Source: an uncultured SAR116 cluster alpha proteobacterium
GTDB lineage: Bacteria > Pseudomonadota > Alphaproteobacteria > Puniceispirillales > Marisalimonadaceae
Length of the DNA stretch: 64,000 nucleotides
Direction: 5' to 3'
Assembly (NCBI GenBank): GCA_902517815.1
Contig: CABYED010000001.1
Span: 1-64,000, forward strand
How positions within the stretch are numbered: position 1 is the stretch's first letter; the number at the start of each line of letters is the position of its first letter. Positions 38,116 through 48,280 of the stretch are shown piece after piece. The translations under genes were made by a program, and so were the position numbers. The notes beneath the pieces are model-generated. The model was given only the letters and a program-made list of their open reading frames with translations, ran no database searches and was not told the origin of the DNA.

Positions 38116-39510
38116 ATAACCAAGTTTTCTAATATTATTAATCTTCTGATAAAGTAATTCCCAATTATCATTTTGATCGATTTCTCTCCAAATATGCTCA
38201 ACTTCTCCAATTAACAAATTTTGTGTGTTATTATCTAACTGACGTTTCTTTTCTAAAACGCCTTTGGCTGGAAGAGTTTCTTTTAAAATATCAATAATTT
38301 TTGAAAATTCTTTAATTTTATATTTTTTACCGTAATTAGTTTTGATGCAATCTATGATTGCATCCTTTCCTCCATAGAAATCATAGAACATATCAGCGTA
38401 ACCAATTTTATTCTTTTCACTTTCGTTTAATAAAATAGTCATTATTTCATTAAGATTTTTACTATCAATATCTTGTATTCCCATCCTCCAACAAAAGTGC
38501 TTTTTTAATGACTCATGAAAGCTTTTAGAAAATTGATTCAAAGTTTCAATAATTATATTTTCCTCTATAAATTCATCTAAACTTTTTCCTAACTGCGTTA
38601 GTGCCCATAATGCGGCCTCAGGTTGCCTCCCAAAAGAATATCTTCCATATTCATCAAAATATGCCGCTGTAAAAGTGCTATTTGCAAATTCTACAAATCT
38701 CCAAGGGCCATAATCAAATACTTCTCCAGTGACATTGAAATTATCAGTATTTAAAACTCCATGGACAAAACCTGAAGCAATAATTCTGCCAATTGATTCT
38801 GCTATTCTTTTAACACTTTCTAAAAATATATTTTCAGCTAAAGTTTTAATACATTTATTAGGTTTGATATTAGTAAAATAATTTTTACTAAGGTACTTTA
38901 ATAATAGTTCAATGTTTTCATAATCATTTAGATATTTTAATCTTTGAAATGTACCTATTCTTATATGACTATTGCTTCTTCTGACAAGAACAGCTGATCT
39001 TGTTGGAGAAGGTTCATCATTTCTTTGCAATTCTTCTGCAGTTTCAATAATGGAAAAAGTTTGACTCGTGGACACACCTAAAGCAGTCAAAAATTCAGTT
39101 GCTAATAATTCTCTGACTGCCCCTTTTAAAGTAAGTCTACCATCCCCTCCTCTACTATATTTTGTTTGTCCAGATCCTTTTGTTCCTAAATCCCATAAAA
39201 TATTATTTTTATCTAAAATTTGTGCTAGCAGAAACCCTCTTCCATCACCTAAGTCAGGATTATAATAACCAAATTGATGGCCATGGTATTTTAATGCTAA
39301 TGGCTTATGAAGACACCCGGGAAGTTTTTCAAATTTACCAAAATATTTAATCCACTCATTATCGTTTAATTGGTCTAAGTCAAGTAATTTAGCAGCTCTA
39401 TCATTTCTAAATCTTAAAATGTGACGAGGAAACTTTGCTGGTGTGGCAATATGATAAAAGGAGTCACCTAAACTAAAATGATTGTTTGCAACTTTGGCTT
39501 TATTTATCAT
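38083..39510 (-). CDS. selO: Protein adenylyltransferase SelO (YdiU family)
   Basis: SelO is a pseudokinase-fold enzyme that attaches AMP to proteins, implicated in redox homeostasis. The 475-residue protein has the YdiU signature DLGTKGSGQTKYSRGGDGRLTLKGAVRE, VLVRRSNSHIRIGTFQRL, GFVHGVLNTDNFNVTG and FDYGPWRFVE. These include the expected nucleotide-binding Lys/Arg and metal-binding Asp regions. Length is normal. It overlaps the convergent ELM1-family gene by 33 bases. Upstream is msrP, another redox-repair gene. Confidence 0.93.
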   Translation of the reverse strand: MINKAKVANNHFSLGDSFYHIATPAKFPRHILRFRNDRAAKLLDLDQLNDNEWIKYFGKFEKLPGCLHKPLALKYHGHQFGYYNPDLGDGRGFLLAQILDKNNILWDLGTKGSGQTKYSRGGDGRLTLKGAVRELLATEFLTALGVSTSQTFSIIETAEELQRNDEPSPTRSAVLVRRSNSHIRIGTFQRLKYLNDYENIELLLKYLSKNYFTNIKPNKCIKTLAENIFLESVKRIAESIGRIIASGFVHGVLNTDNFNVTGEVFDYGPWRFVEFANSTFTAAYFDEYGRYSFGRQPEAALWALTQLGKSLDEFIEENIIIETLNQFSKSFHESLKKHFCWRMGIQDIDSKNLNEIMTILLNESEKNKIGYADMFYDFYGGKDAIIDCIKTNYGKKYKIKEFSKIIDILKETLPAKGVLEKKRQLDNNTQNLLIGEVEHIWREIDQNDNWELLYQKINNIRKLGYLLESEKLVDL

Positions 39511-39528
39511 TCATAAACCAAACCATGT

Positions 39529-40491
39529 TTATCTAAAGAGTTTATCCTGCAAAGTTTTTTCTAATCCTTTGTACAAGTAGGATACTTGCTCTTCATAACC
39601 ATTATATTTAACAGTAGGTATTCTCCCATCAATGCCCAACTGCTGTTCTGTTTCTTGAGACCATCTAGGATGAGAAACTTTAGGATTAACATTTGCCCAA
39701 AAACCATACTCATTTGGAGCAAGTTTTTCCCATAACCCAATAGGCCTTTCAGCCAATAAACTTATCTTTACAATTGATTTGATTGACTTAAAACCATATT
39801 TCCATGGCAAGACAAGACGTAAAGGAGCACCATTTTGATTTGGCAACTTTTTCCCGTATATCCCAGTAGCTAAAAAACTTAGTTCATTTTTAGCTTCCTC
39901 GATTGTAATACCTTCTTGATATGGCCATGGATACCATTTTTGTTTTTGACCTGGCGCAATTTCAGGATCATAAAAAGTTTCAAATTTTAAAAATTTTGCG
40001 TCTTTTTTTGGCTCAACTAATGATAAAATTTTATTTAAAGGGAAACCCGCCCATGGCACTGTCATAGACCAAGCTTCAACACATCTAAATCGATAAACCC
40101 TCTCTTCAATACCACCAAGTTTTTTTATTAAATCATTTATATCAATAACCATTGGATTATCTACCAACCCATCGATAGTTATTGACCAGGGTTCAGTCTT
40201 TAGCTTAGAGGCTCTTCTCCAAATATTTTTACTTGATCCAAACTCATAAAAATTTGTATAAGTTGTCACTAAACTTTCAGGACTTAGGGGTTTGCTGATT
40301 GTATAAGTCTTATTCACTTCCGGAGGATAAAGCGAACTAAAAGCTGGACGAGATATAAAAGATGTACCAGGTAAAAATAATGAGCCTGCACCTAATTTTT
40401 TTAAAAAATCTCTTCTAGTATTATAAAAGTTTTCTGGAGTAACTTTATTATCTTTTAATTTCCAAACTTTCTTTATTTTATAAAATGCCAT
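39529..40491 (-). CDS. msrP: Periplasmic methionine sulfoxide reductase MsrP (YedY), molybdenum enzyme
   Basis: MsrP reduces methionine sulfoxide in periplasmic proteins, using molybdopterin. The 320-residue protein has a Tat-type signal with RRDFLKKLGAGSLFLP around residues 27-42. The oxidoreductase domain includes WSITIDGLVDNP, the Mo-ligand Cys in YRFRCVEAWSMTVPWAGFPL, YEGITIEEAKNEL-like segments and APLRLVLPWKYGFKS. Its usual membrane partner msrQ is not adjacent; aspartate aminotransferase lies upstream and selO downstream. moaD and moaE elsewhere in the window indicate molybdopterin is made. Confidence 0.9.
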   Translation of the reverse strand: MAFYKIKKVWKLKDNKVTPENFYNTRRDFLKKLGAGSLFLPGTSFISRPAFSSLYPPEVNKTYTISKPLSPESLVTTYTNFYEFGSSKNIWRRASKLKTEPWSITIDGLVDNPMVIDINDLIKKLGGIEERVYRFRCVEAWSMTVPWAGFPLNKILSLVEPKKDAKFLKFETFYDPEIAPGQKQKWYPWPYQEGITIEEAKNELSFLATGIYGKKLPNQNGAPLRLVLPWKYGFKSIKSIVKISLLAERPIGLWEKLAPNEYGFWANVNPKVSHPRWSQETEQQLGIDGRIPTVKYNGYEEQVSYLYKGLEKTLQDKLFR

Positions 40492-40507
40492 TTTAAACCT
40501 TCAATAT

Positions 40508-41710
40508 TTAAGAAAGAGTTAAAACAGCTTTTTCGATTCTGTTCATTGCTTCTTTTAAAACTTCTAAATTGGTAGCGTAAGACACTCTAAAATATGGTTC
40601 TAGTCCAAAAGCTACCCCAGGTACTGCAGCAACTTCGGCGGACTCTAAAAGCCATTCTACAATTTCAGCATCATTGTTGAGGATTTTCCCATTTTGTGTT
40701 TTCTTACCTATTAAACCTGACACGTTAGGGTAAGCATAAAACGCTCCTTCAGGTAAAATGCAAGAAATACCATTTATACTATTAAGTTTATCAACAACAA
40801 AATGCCTTCTTTCATCAAAGGCTTTTAAACAAGGATCTAAGAATTCTTTACTACCACTTATGCCAGCTAATGCTGCATATTGTGAGATTGATGATGGATT
40901 AGAAGTTGATTGACCTTGGATCTTAATCATTGCTTTGATAAGTAATGATGGTCCTGCTGCATAACCAATTCTCCAACCAGTCATGCAGTAACTTTTAGAA
41001 ACACCATTTACCGTTAAAATTCTATCTTTTAAATCTGGTGCAACTTGCGCCAAAGTATAAAATTTAAAGTTATCATATACAATATATTCATAAATATCGT
41101 CTGTCATTACATATAAATTTTCATGTTTTCTAACTATATTTGCGATCTCTTCAAGTTCACTTAGTGAGTAACATGATCCAGTTGGGTTAGATGGACTGTT
41201 CAGTATTAGCCATTTACTATTTTTGGTTATTACCTTATCTAGAGATTCACCAGTAAGTTTAAAGTTAGTTTCTGAAGAACAATCTACAAATATTGGTTTA
41301 CCACCCGCTAATAATGTCATATCAGGATAGGAAACCCAATAAGGGGCTGGAATTATTACTTCATCGTCTTTATTTAAAGAACTCATCAAAGCATTAAACA
41401 AAATTTGTTTTCCACCAGTTCCAACAATGACGTTACTTACATCATAATTTAAATCATTATCCTTTTTGAATTTTTCTACAATTGATTGTCTTAATTCTGG
41501 GATACCTTCTATATTAGTATACTTTGTATATCCGCTATTAATTGCATCAATGGCGGCTTGCTTAACATGTAGAGGTGTATCAAAATCAGGTTCTCCAGAT
41601 GATAAACCAATGACCTTTTTCCCCTCTCTTTTAAGTTGAGTAGCTTTTGCAGTTATAACCATTGTTGCAGAAGGTTTAATCCTATTTAAACTGTCAGAAA
41701 TAAAAGTCAT
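40508..41710 (-). CDS. Class I pyridoxal-phosphate aminotransferase (aspartate aminotransferase)
   Basis: The 400-residue protein is a fold-type I aminotransferase of the alphaproteobacterial AspC/AatA type, exchanging amino groups between aspartate and 2-oxoglutarate. It has GLSSGEPDFDTPLHVKQAA, GTGGKQILFNALMSS, SPSNPTGSCYS, MTDDIYEYIVYD, the Schiff-base Lys in VNGVSKSYCMTGWRIGYAAG, and the C-terminal Arg in FRVSYATN. It is 17 bases upstream of msrP and divergent from uvrB. Confidence 0.9.
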   Translation of the reverse strand: MTFISDSLNRIKPSATMVITAKATQLKREGKKVIGLSSGEPDFDTPLHVKQAAIDAINSGYTKYTNIEGIPELRQSIVEKFKKDNDLNYDVSNVIVGTGGKQILFNALMSSLNKDDEVIIPAPYWVSYPDMTLLAGGKPIFVDCSSETNFKLTGESLDKVITKNSKWLILNSPSNPTGSCYSLSELEEIANIVRKHENLYVMTDDIYEYIVYDNFKFYTLAQVAPDLKDRILTVNGVSKSYCMTGWRIGYAAGPSLLIKAMIKIQGQSTSNPSSISQYAALAGISGSKEFLDPCLKAFDERRHFVVDKLNSINGISCILPEGAFYAYPNVSGLIGKKTQNGKILNNDAEIVEWLLESAEVAAVPGVAFGLEPYFRVSYATNLEVLKEAMNRIEKAVLTLS

Positions 41711-41846
41711 TTAACTACTCCAAAATATATGATTACCATTTAGCTTTACTACAATTTATTTGAGACTAACATCTTTTTTATTAATTAATTAGTTATTATT
41801 TGATATACATAATTACTTAAAATATCTAATCACAAAATTTATTAAT

Positions 41847-43919
41847 ATGAATAATATTGAAAAAATTGAAAATAATACAATTATACCCTCTAAATCCATT
41901 TTTAGTTTAAATTCAAGCTTTACACCTACAGGAGATCAGCCAGAGGCTATAAAAGAATTGGTTTCTGGAATTCAAAATGATGAAAAAGATCAAGTATTAT
42001 TGGGGGTAACTGGTTCTGGTAAAACATTTACAATGGCAAACATTATTAATTCACTAAATAGACCTTCATTGATAATGGCACCTAATAAAACATTGGCCGC
42101 ACAATTATACGCAGAGATGAAAGATTTTTTTCCAAATAATGCAGTTGAATATTTTGTTTCATATTATGACTATTATCAGCCAGAAGCCTATGTTCCCAGA
42201 TCTGATACATACATTGAAAAAGAATCTAGTATTAATGATCAAATTGATCGCATGCGTCATTCTGCTACAAGGGCTCTTCTTGAAAGAAAGGATGTAATAA
42301 TAGTTGCTTCTGTATCATGTATTTATGGTATCGGTTCAGTTGAAACATATTCAAAAATGACAATTAAATTAAAAAAAGGTCAACAAATTCCTAGACAAAC
42401 ATTGCTGAGACAATTTACTGAACTTCAATATACAAGAAATGATATGTCATTTGTAAGAGGTACTTTTAGAGTTAGAGGTGACATAGTTGAAATTTTTCCT
42501 GCACACCTAGAAACTGTAGCCTGGAGAATAACTCTATTTGGAGATGAAATTGAAGAATTATTTGAAATAGATGCTCTAACAGGCGAAAAACTTACGTCAT
42601 TAAAGTCGATAAAAATTTATGCTAATTCGCACTATGTCACACCTAGACCAACATTAAACGAAGCTATTAAATCTATTAAAGAAGAATTAAAAAGTCATTT
42701 AGAAATTTTATATAAAAGTAATAAATTGGTGGAAGCACAGCGCTTAGAACAAAGAACAAATTTTGATCTTGAAATGATGTTGGCCGCTGGAACTTGTCCA
42801 GGAATAGAAAACTACAGTAGATACCTCTCAGGAAGAAATCCTGGGGAGCCTCCACCTACACTTTTTGAATATTTACCAGATGACGCCCTTGTTTTTACTG
42901 ACGAAAGCCATATCACAGTTGGTCAGATAGGAGCTATGTATAAAGGAGACTTTAGAAGAAAATCAACTTTAGCTGAATATGGTTTTAGATTACCTTCTTG
43001 TTTGGACAATAGACCTTTAAAGTTTGAGGAATGGGAAGCATTTAGACCCAATACTATTCATGTTTCGGCCACCCCTGGGGAATGGGAATTAAATAAAACA
43101 AACGGTGTTTTTGTTGAACAATCTCTGAGACCAACTGGCCTGGTAGATCCCGAAATTTTAATTAGACCAACAAAAACTCAAGTTGATGATCTTATTTACG
43201 AAACAAAGGAACAATCAAAAAAAGGAAATAGAGTATTAGTTACTACCTTAACAAAAAAAATGGCTGAAGCTTTAAGTGAGTATATGTTTGAGGCAGGTTT
43301 AAAAGTCAGATATATTCACTCTGATGTAGACACTTTAGAACGTATTGAAATAATAAGAGATTTAAGGCTAGGTGTTTTTGATGTTTTGATTGGAATAAAT
43401 CTTTTGAGAGAAGGGTTAGATATCCCTGAGTGTGCATTAGTAGCAATTTTGGACGCTGATAAAGAAGGTTATTTAAGATCAAAAACTTCATTGATACAAA
43501 CTATTGGTCGTGCTGCAAGACATGTTGAAGGAAAAGTAATTCTATATGCTGACAACATTACAGGTTCAATGCAATATGCAATAGACGAAACTGATAGAAG
43601 AAGAAAAAAACAAATAAGTTACAATTTAAAAAATAATATCACTCCTAAAACAGTTATTAGCAAAATTTCTGACATATTAGCAGACCTAAGTGATAATGAT
43701 GATGATAAAGATAATAAAAACAAAAAAAATACAGGAAAAAATTTAAAAGAATCAATTCAAGATCTCCAAAACGAAATGGAGAAAGCAGCTAGCAATCTTG
43801 AATTTGAAGAAGCAGCAAGAATACGAGATGAAATAAAAAAATTACAACAAAAAGAATTAGGTTTGATGGCAATTCCTAATACAAATTTTAAAACGAGTTC
43901 ATATTATAAAAAGAAATAA
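41847..43919 (+). CDS. uvrB: Excinuclease ABC subunit UvrB
   Basis: UvrB is the damage-verifying helicase-like subunit of nucleotide excision repair. The 690-residue protein has Walker [16 protein letters not shown] (about residue 50) and the beta-hairpin region [23 protein letters not shown]. Helicase motifs [22 protein letters not shown] and TIGRAARH follow. The C-terminal UVR motif is [21 protein letters not shown] (about 640-665). It is followed by uvrC after 45 bases. Confidence 0.97.
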   Translation: MNNIEKIENNTIIPSKSIFSLNSSFTPTGDQPEAIKELVSGIQNDEKDQVLLGVTGSGKTFTMANIINSLNRPSLIMAPNKTLAAQLYAEMKDFFPNNAVEYFVSYYDYYQPEAYVPRSDTYIEKESSINDQIDRMRHSATRALLERKDVIIVASVSCIYGIGSVETYSKMTIKLKKGQQIPRQTLLRQFTELQYTRNDMSFVRGTFRVRGDIVEIFPAHLETVAWRITLFGDEIEELFEIDALTGEKLTSLKSIKIYANSHYVTPRPTLNEAIKSIKEELKSHLEILYKSNKLVEAQRLEQRTNFDLEMMLAAGTCPGIENYSRYLSGRNPGEPPPTLFEYLPDDALVFTDESHITVGQIGAMYKGDFRRKSTLAEYGFRLPSCLDNRPLKFEEWEAFRPNTIHVSATPGEWELNKTNGVFVEQSLRPTGLVDPEILIRPTKTQVDDLIYETKEQSKKGNRVLVTTLTKKMAEALSEYMFEAGLKVRYIHSDVDTLERIEIIRDLRLGVFDVLIGINLLREGLDIPECALVAILDADKEGYLRSKTSLIQTIGRAARHVEGKVILYADNITGSMQYAIDETDRRRKKQISYNLKNNITPKTVISKISDILADLSDNDDDKDNKNKKNTGKNLKESIQDLQNEMEKAASNLEFEEAARIRDEIKKLQQKELGLMAIPNTNFKTSSYYKKK

Positions 43920-43964
43920 ATTAAATTATTTAAAATGTAATTAATCAAAAACGAAAATTTTTAA

Positions 43965-45842
43965 ATGATTAAAAATAATAAAGCGTCTCTGAGTAAAGGG
44001 ATTGAAATAATTAAAAATGAGCTTTTGACAATTCCAAACAAATCTGGAATTTATCAAATGATTGGAGAAAATAGTGAATATTTGTACATAGGAAAAGCAA
44101 AAAATTTAAACAATAGAATTAAATTTTATACTCAACCAAAAAGACTTAACTCAAGATTAAGTTATATGGTTTCAAACACTGTTAAATTGGAGATAATTGT
44201 TACATCTTCAGAAATAGAAGCGTTACTCCTAGAATCTAATTTAATAAAAAAATTTGAACCTATATTTAATATATTGCTTAAAGACGATAAAAGTTTTAGT
44301 TCAATTTTATTCAATTTATCTCATTCTTTTCCTCAATTATCTGCGCATAGAGGTCAAAGAAATATTAAGGGCGATTATTTTGGACCTTTTGTCTCAAAAA
44401 AAACTGTTCAAAAAACAATAGAAACACTACAGAAAATTTTTCTTTTAAGAACTTGCAATGATAATATTTTTAAATCTAGAACTCGCCCTTGCTTACAATT
44501 TCAAATCAAAAGATGCAGTGCTCCATGTGTAAATTTAATATCAAAAGAAAGTTATAGAGACAGTCTTAACGAAGCAAAAAAATTCTTACAAGGAAACTCA
44601 AAGTCGATAAAACAAAATTTAATAAAAAAAATGTACGATGCATCTAATAAACAAAATTTTGAAGCAGCTGCAATTTTTAGAAATAGAATAAAAGCTCTTA
44701 CTGATGTAAATGCAAGTCAAAATATTAATGTACCAAACGTCAATGATGTTGACTTCCTTGTGCTACAAAAAATTGAAAATAAAGTCGTAATTCAAATGAC
44801 CATAGTTAGAAATGGTTGTAATTACGGTTCTAAATCATATTTTCCTAGTCCAGGTAAAAATGGTACTGATGTTTTAGAAGAAGAGATTATGCAAGCCTTT
44901 ATATGTCAATTTTATGATAAAAATATTCCCCCTGAAAATATTTTGGTTAACTTAAATCCCAAAGATAAAAGTCTAATTGAAGAGCTTTTGCATAAAAAGC
45001 ATAAAATAAAAGTAAAAATTCAACTACCTCAAAGAGGAAAAAAATTAGAAATTATAAAATCAACGCTCAAAAATGCAGAAGAAAATTTAAATAGAAAAAT
45101 CTATGAAAGATCTTCAAATAAAAACAATCTTAAAAATTTGCAACAAACGTTTAACTTTAAAAATTCTATTCAAAAATTAGAAGTTTATGATAACTCACAT
45201 AATCAAGGAAAATCACCCGTAGGTGCAATGATAGCTTTTAACGAAGATGGTTTTTTAAAGTCATTATATAGAAGATATAACATTTCAACAGAGCATAAAA
45301 ACTTATCAAAACAAATCAGTGATGAGTTTATAAATAATAATGATTATTTAATGATGAAGGAAGTAATTAAACGTAGATTTGCAGGGAAAAATTCATCTGG
45401 ATTTCCTGATTTAATAATCATTGACGGTGGCAAAGGACATTTAAACATAGTTTTAAATGTACTTAAAGATTTACAAATAAGTAGTATTGAAGTTTTGGCA
45501 ATTTCAAAGGGCATAAAAAGAGAAGCGGGTAGAGAAAATTTTTATACAAAAAATTCTGATAGTTTTAGATTTAACAAAGATGATCCTACATTATTTTTTC
45601 TTCAAAAATTAAGAGATGAAGTTCATAGATACGCAATTGCAGGTCATAGAATTAAAAGTAAAAAAAATATTTTCAAAAATCCTTTAGACGAGATTAATGG
45701 AATTGGAGTAAACAGAAAAAAATCTCTTTTGGAGGAATTTGGTTCTGCAAAAGCTGTAGGAACTGCAAGTATTAGTGATTTATTAAAAGTTGAGGGAATA
45801 AATAAGTCAACAGCTCAAAAAATATTTAATTTTTTTAACTAA
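43965..45842 (+). CDS. uvrC: Excinuclease ABC subunit UvrC
   Basis: UvrC makes both incisions around a lesion. The 625-residue protein has the GIY-YIG nuclease domain at residues 20-100 (SGIYQMIGENSEYLYIGKAKNL), a cysteine-containing stretch with CLQFQIKRCSAPC, and a UVR motif (NFEAAAIFRNRI). The RNase H-like domain contains EVYDNSHNQGKSPVGAMI and IDGGKGHLN. C-terminal helix-hairpin-helix motifs include EINGIGVNRKKSLLEEFGS. It is in line with uvrB. Confidence 0.97.
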   Translation: MIKNNKASLSKGIEIIKNELLTIPNKSGIYQMIGENSEYLYIGKAKNLNNRIKFYTQPKRLNSRLSYMVSNTVKLEIIVTSSEIEALLLESNLIKKFEPIFNILLKDDKSFSSILFNLSHSFPQLSAHRGQRNIKGDYFGPFVSKKTVQKTIETLQKIFLLRTCNDNIFKSRTRPCLQFQIKRCSAPCVNLISKESYRDSLNEAKKFLQGNSKSIKQNLIKKMYDASNKQNFEAAAIFRNRIKALTDVNASQNINVPNVNDVDFLVLQKIENKVVIQMTIVRNGCNYGSKSYFPSPGKNGTDVLEEEIMQAFICQFYDKNIPPENILVNLNPKDKSLIEELLHKKHKIKVKIQLPQRGKKLEIIKSTLKNAEENLNRKIYERSSNKNNLKNLQQTFNFKNSIQKLEVYDNSHNQGKSPVGAMIAFNEDGFLKSLYRRYNISTEHKNLSKQISDEFINNNDYLMMKEVIKRRFAGKNSSGFPDLIIIDGGKGHLNIVLNVLKDLQISSIEVLAISKGIKREAGRENFYTKNSDSFRFNKDDPTLFFLQKLRDEVHRYAIAGHRIKSKKNIFKNPLDEINGIGVNRKKSLLEEFGSAKAVGTASISDLLKVEGINKSTAQKIFNFFN

Positions 45843-45912
45843 AATAAATTTTTTAAAAATCTATTTTGTTTTAAGGATAGTCTTAACTTAAAAATCTCGT
45901 TAAAGTTAATTT

Positions 45913-46500
45913 ATGAAGAAAAATAATTCTATTTTAAGTATCATACCTAACGTTTTGACCCTTTTTAGAAGTTTGGCAGCCATAATACTTCCTATAATAA
46001 TTATATATGGCGACGAAATTGGGGCCTTAATAGCTACACCAATATTGATTTTAGCCGGTATTAGCGATTATTTTGATGGATTTTTTGCTAGAAAATACAA
46101 CGTAACATCTAATTTTGGAAAAGTTTTAGATCCAGTAGCAGATAAATTATTAGTTATTGGAGTAATTTTTGCCCTAGCTTCAGAAAATATGTTTGATTAT
46201 TACTATGCATTCTTACCTGCACTTTTAATTGTTTTAAGAGAAATTTTAGTTTCAGGTTTAAGGGAAAGTATGTCTTCATATAAAATTTCATTGGAGGTTA
46301 CTCATTTAGCAAAATGGAAAACAACTATACAACTAATTGCTTGTGGAAGTTTTTTAGTTTGGAGATCAAATACTTTTTTTTACAATATAGAGATTTTAGG
46401 TTTAATTTCGTATATTCTTTTGTGGATAGCTGGAATAATTACCTTTATAACAGGTCTGCAATATATTATTAAAATGATGAAATTTTTTAATAGAGAATAA
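45913..46500 (+). CDS. pgsA: CDP-diacylglycerol--glycerol-3-phosphate 3-phosphatidyltransferase
   Basis: PgsA makes phosphatidylglycerol phosphate at the inner membrane. The 195-residue polytopic protein has the CDP-alcohol phosphatidyltransferase motif DYFDGFFARKYNVTSNFGKVLDPVADK (about residues 55-80), with all the spaced Asp residues. Four or more membrane helices are visible. It sits between uvrC and moaD, the standard alphaproteobacterial order. Confidence 0.94.
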   Translation: MKKNNSILSIIPNVLTLFRSLAAIILPIIIIYGDEIGALIATPILILAGISDYFDGFFARKYNVTSNFGKVLDPVADKLLVIGVIFALASENMFDYYYAFLPALLIVLREILVSGLRESMSSYKISLEVTHLAKWKTTIQLIACGSFLVWRSNTFFYNIEILGLISYILLWIAGIITFITGLQYIIKMMKFFNRE

Positions 46501-46503
46501 ATT

Positions 46504-46755
46504 ATGATCATAAAATACTTTTCATGGATTAAAGAACACGTCGGTAAATCTGAGGAACAAATAGAATTACCAGACCACATCAATAATGTTAATGAACTTA
46601 TTAACTATTTGAACGAAATAGATAAAAAATATAGTTTAATTTTTGAGAAAAAACAATTAATTAAAATTGCTGTAAATAAAACATATTCATCCTTTGACAC
46701 CAATATCAGTAATAACGATGAGATTGCCTTTTTCCCTCCCGTTACTGGAGGTTAA
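46504..46755 (+). CDS. moaD: Molybdopterin synthase sulfur carrier subunit MoaD
   Basis: MoaD is the ubiquitin-like sulfur carrier of molybdopterin synthase. The 83-residue protein has the N-terminal IKYFSWIKEHVGKSEEQIELP and ends in the diagnostic PPVTGG, whose C-terminal di-glycine receives the thiocarboxylate. It follows pgsA by 3 bases and touches moaE. Confidence 0.93.
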   Translation: MIIKYFSWIKEHVGKSEEQIELPDHINNVNELINYLNEIDKKYSLIFEKKQLIKIAVNKTYSSFDTNISNNDEIAFFPPVTGG

Positions 46756-47226
46756 ATGAGCAAAAACTCTCCTTTAATAAAAATCAAAATACAAAATGAA
46801 GATTTTGATGTTTCAGATGAAATAAAAATCCTACATCAAAATAATACTGGTGCAATAGTAAACTTTATTGGCGTGGTAAGAGGATATGACGAAAAGAATA
46901 ATCAAATAATTAATTCTATGACTTTAGAACATTACCCCGGTATGACAGAGTCTGAAATAGAAAAAATAGTATTTGAAAGCTTTCAAAGATGGGAATTAAC
47001 AGGTGTAACAGTAATACATAGAATAGGTAATTTAAAACCTTCCGACCAAATAGTTTTTGTGGGTGTTTCATCTAAACATAGGCAGAACGCATTTGATGGA
47101 TGTAACTTTATAATGGATTGGTTAAAGACTAAAGCCCCATTTTGGAAAGTAGAGGAAAACAATAATAAAAAGAATTGGGTAAACTTTAATGAGAACGACA
47201 ACAAAGCACTAAAAAAATGGCAGTAA
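46756..47226 (+). CDS. moaE: Molybdopterin synthase catalytic subunit MoaE
   Basis: MoaE catalyses dithiolene formation on precursor Z with MoaD. The 156-residue protein has GAIVNFIGVVRGYDEKNN, LEHYPGMTESEIEKIV, VTVIHRIGNLKPSDQIVFVGVSSKHRQNAFDGCNFIMDWLKTKAPFWK, including the active-site Lys. It begins directly after moaD. Only 11 bases separate its end from the convergent ilvE. It supplies the cofactor needed by the window's MsrP. Confidence 0.95.
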   Translation: MSKNSPLIKIKIQNEDFDVSDEIKILHQNNTGAIVNFIGVVRGYDEKNNQIINSMTLEHYPGMTESEIEKIVFESFQRWELTGVTVIHRIGNLKPSDQIVFVGVSSKHRQNAFDGCNFIMDWLKTKAPFWKVEENNNKKNWVNFNENDNKALKKWQ

Positions 47227-47237
47227 TTTATGTTGTT

Positions 47238-48128
47238 CTATATCCCGTTAACTAGATCTGAATAAGCCTTTGTTAGTTTGAGACAATACTCACCAGGTTT
47301 AAACTTAAAATCACCAATTGATTGAACGGGTGTGACTTCAGCAGCAGTCCCAGTTAAAAAACATTCTTCTGCTTGAGCCATTTCCTCAGGCATGATCTTA
47401 CGTTCTATAATTTCAATTCCATTATCTTGGGCAAGTTTCATAACAGTCCTTCTAGTAATTCCATCAAGAAAGCAATCTGCAATTGGGGTGTGCAGTTTGC
47501 CATCAGGCATTTTAAAGAATATATTGGCGCCAGTGGCCTCAGCTATTTGTCCTCTATAATCTAGCATAAGGGCGTCACTGTAGCCTTTTGCCTCTGCTTC
47601 GTGTTTAGATAGGGTACAGATCATATATAATCCAGCAGCTTTAGCCAAAACAGGACCACATTCTGGACTTGGACGTCTCCATTTAGCAATATCTAATTTA
47701 ATTCCTTGCATTTTTTGGTCTGGATCAAAATAGCTTGGCCACTCCCAGACAGCAATGGCTACATGTATTTTTGTAGATTGTGCAGAAACAGCCATCATCT
47801 CACTACCTCTCCAGACAACTGGTCTAACATAAGCATCTGAAAGTGAATTTTTTTCTAATAAGATATCCTTAGCTTTAACTATTTCTTTTTCAGAAAAAGG
47901 TATTTTCATATCAAGAGATTTGGCTGAATTGAAAAGCCTTTCTGTATGTTTGATAGTTTCAAAAATTTTACCTCTATATGCTCTTTCACCTTCAAAAACA
48001 CAACTTGCATAATGTAAACCATGATTTAAAACATGAACATTAGCATTTTTCCATTCAATTATATTACCATTATACCATATATAGCCTTCACGATTGTCAA
48101 AAGATAAGTTATCCAAAAAAACCTCCAA
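47238..48128 (-). CDS. ilvE: Branched-chain amino acid aminotransferase
   Basis: This fold-type IV aminotransferase completes or starts isoleucine, leucine and valine metabolism. The 296-residue protein has GYIWYNGNIIEWKNANVHVLNHGLHYASCVFEGERAYRGKIF. The Schiff-base Lys lies in the KAAGLYMIC region, and AEATGANIFF and LDGITRRTVMKLA follow. The start is supported by a GGAGG ribosome binding site. It converges with moaE and is divergent from the OmpR-like gene. Confidence 0.93.
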   Translation of the reverse strand: MEVFLDNLSFDNREGYIWYNGNIIEWKNANVHVLNHGLHYASCVFEGERAYRGKIFETIKHTERLFNSAKSLDMKIPFSEKEIVKAKDILLEKNSLSDAYVRPVVWRGSEMMAVSAQSTKIHVAIAVWEWPSYFDPDQKMQGIKLDIAKWRRPSPECGPVLAKAAGLYMICTLSKHEAEAKGYSDALMLDYRGQIAEATGANIFFKMPDGKLHTPIADCFLDGITRRTVMKLAQDNGIEIIERKIMPEEMAQAEECFLTGTAAEVTPVQSIGDFKFKPGEYCLKLTKAYSDLVNGI

Positions 48129-48280
48129 ATTAATTAATACATATAATCCACATTATTGTTAAATAATCAAATATTATGGAAAAGGTTTTATAATTAATTA
48201 GGTTGTTTAGTGATTTTAGATTTAATATAATTAATTTAATATTATTAATTACAATTCAACAAATCTGACTTTATTTTAAA

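Noticed and set aside
41711-41846. Riboswitch or leader RNA upstream of uvrB
   Set aside because: The region is plain AT-rich divergent promoter DNA with no stable stem or conserved motif that I recognise.
45843-45912. Intrinsic terminator after uvrC
   Set aside because: Only a 5-bp TTAAG/CTTAA stem without a convincing U-tract is present; pgsA follows closely in the same direction.
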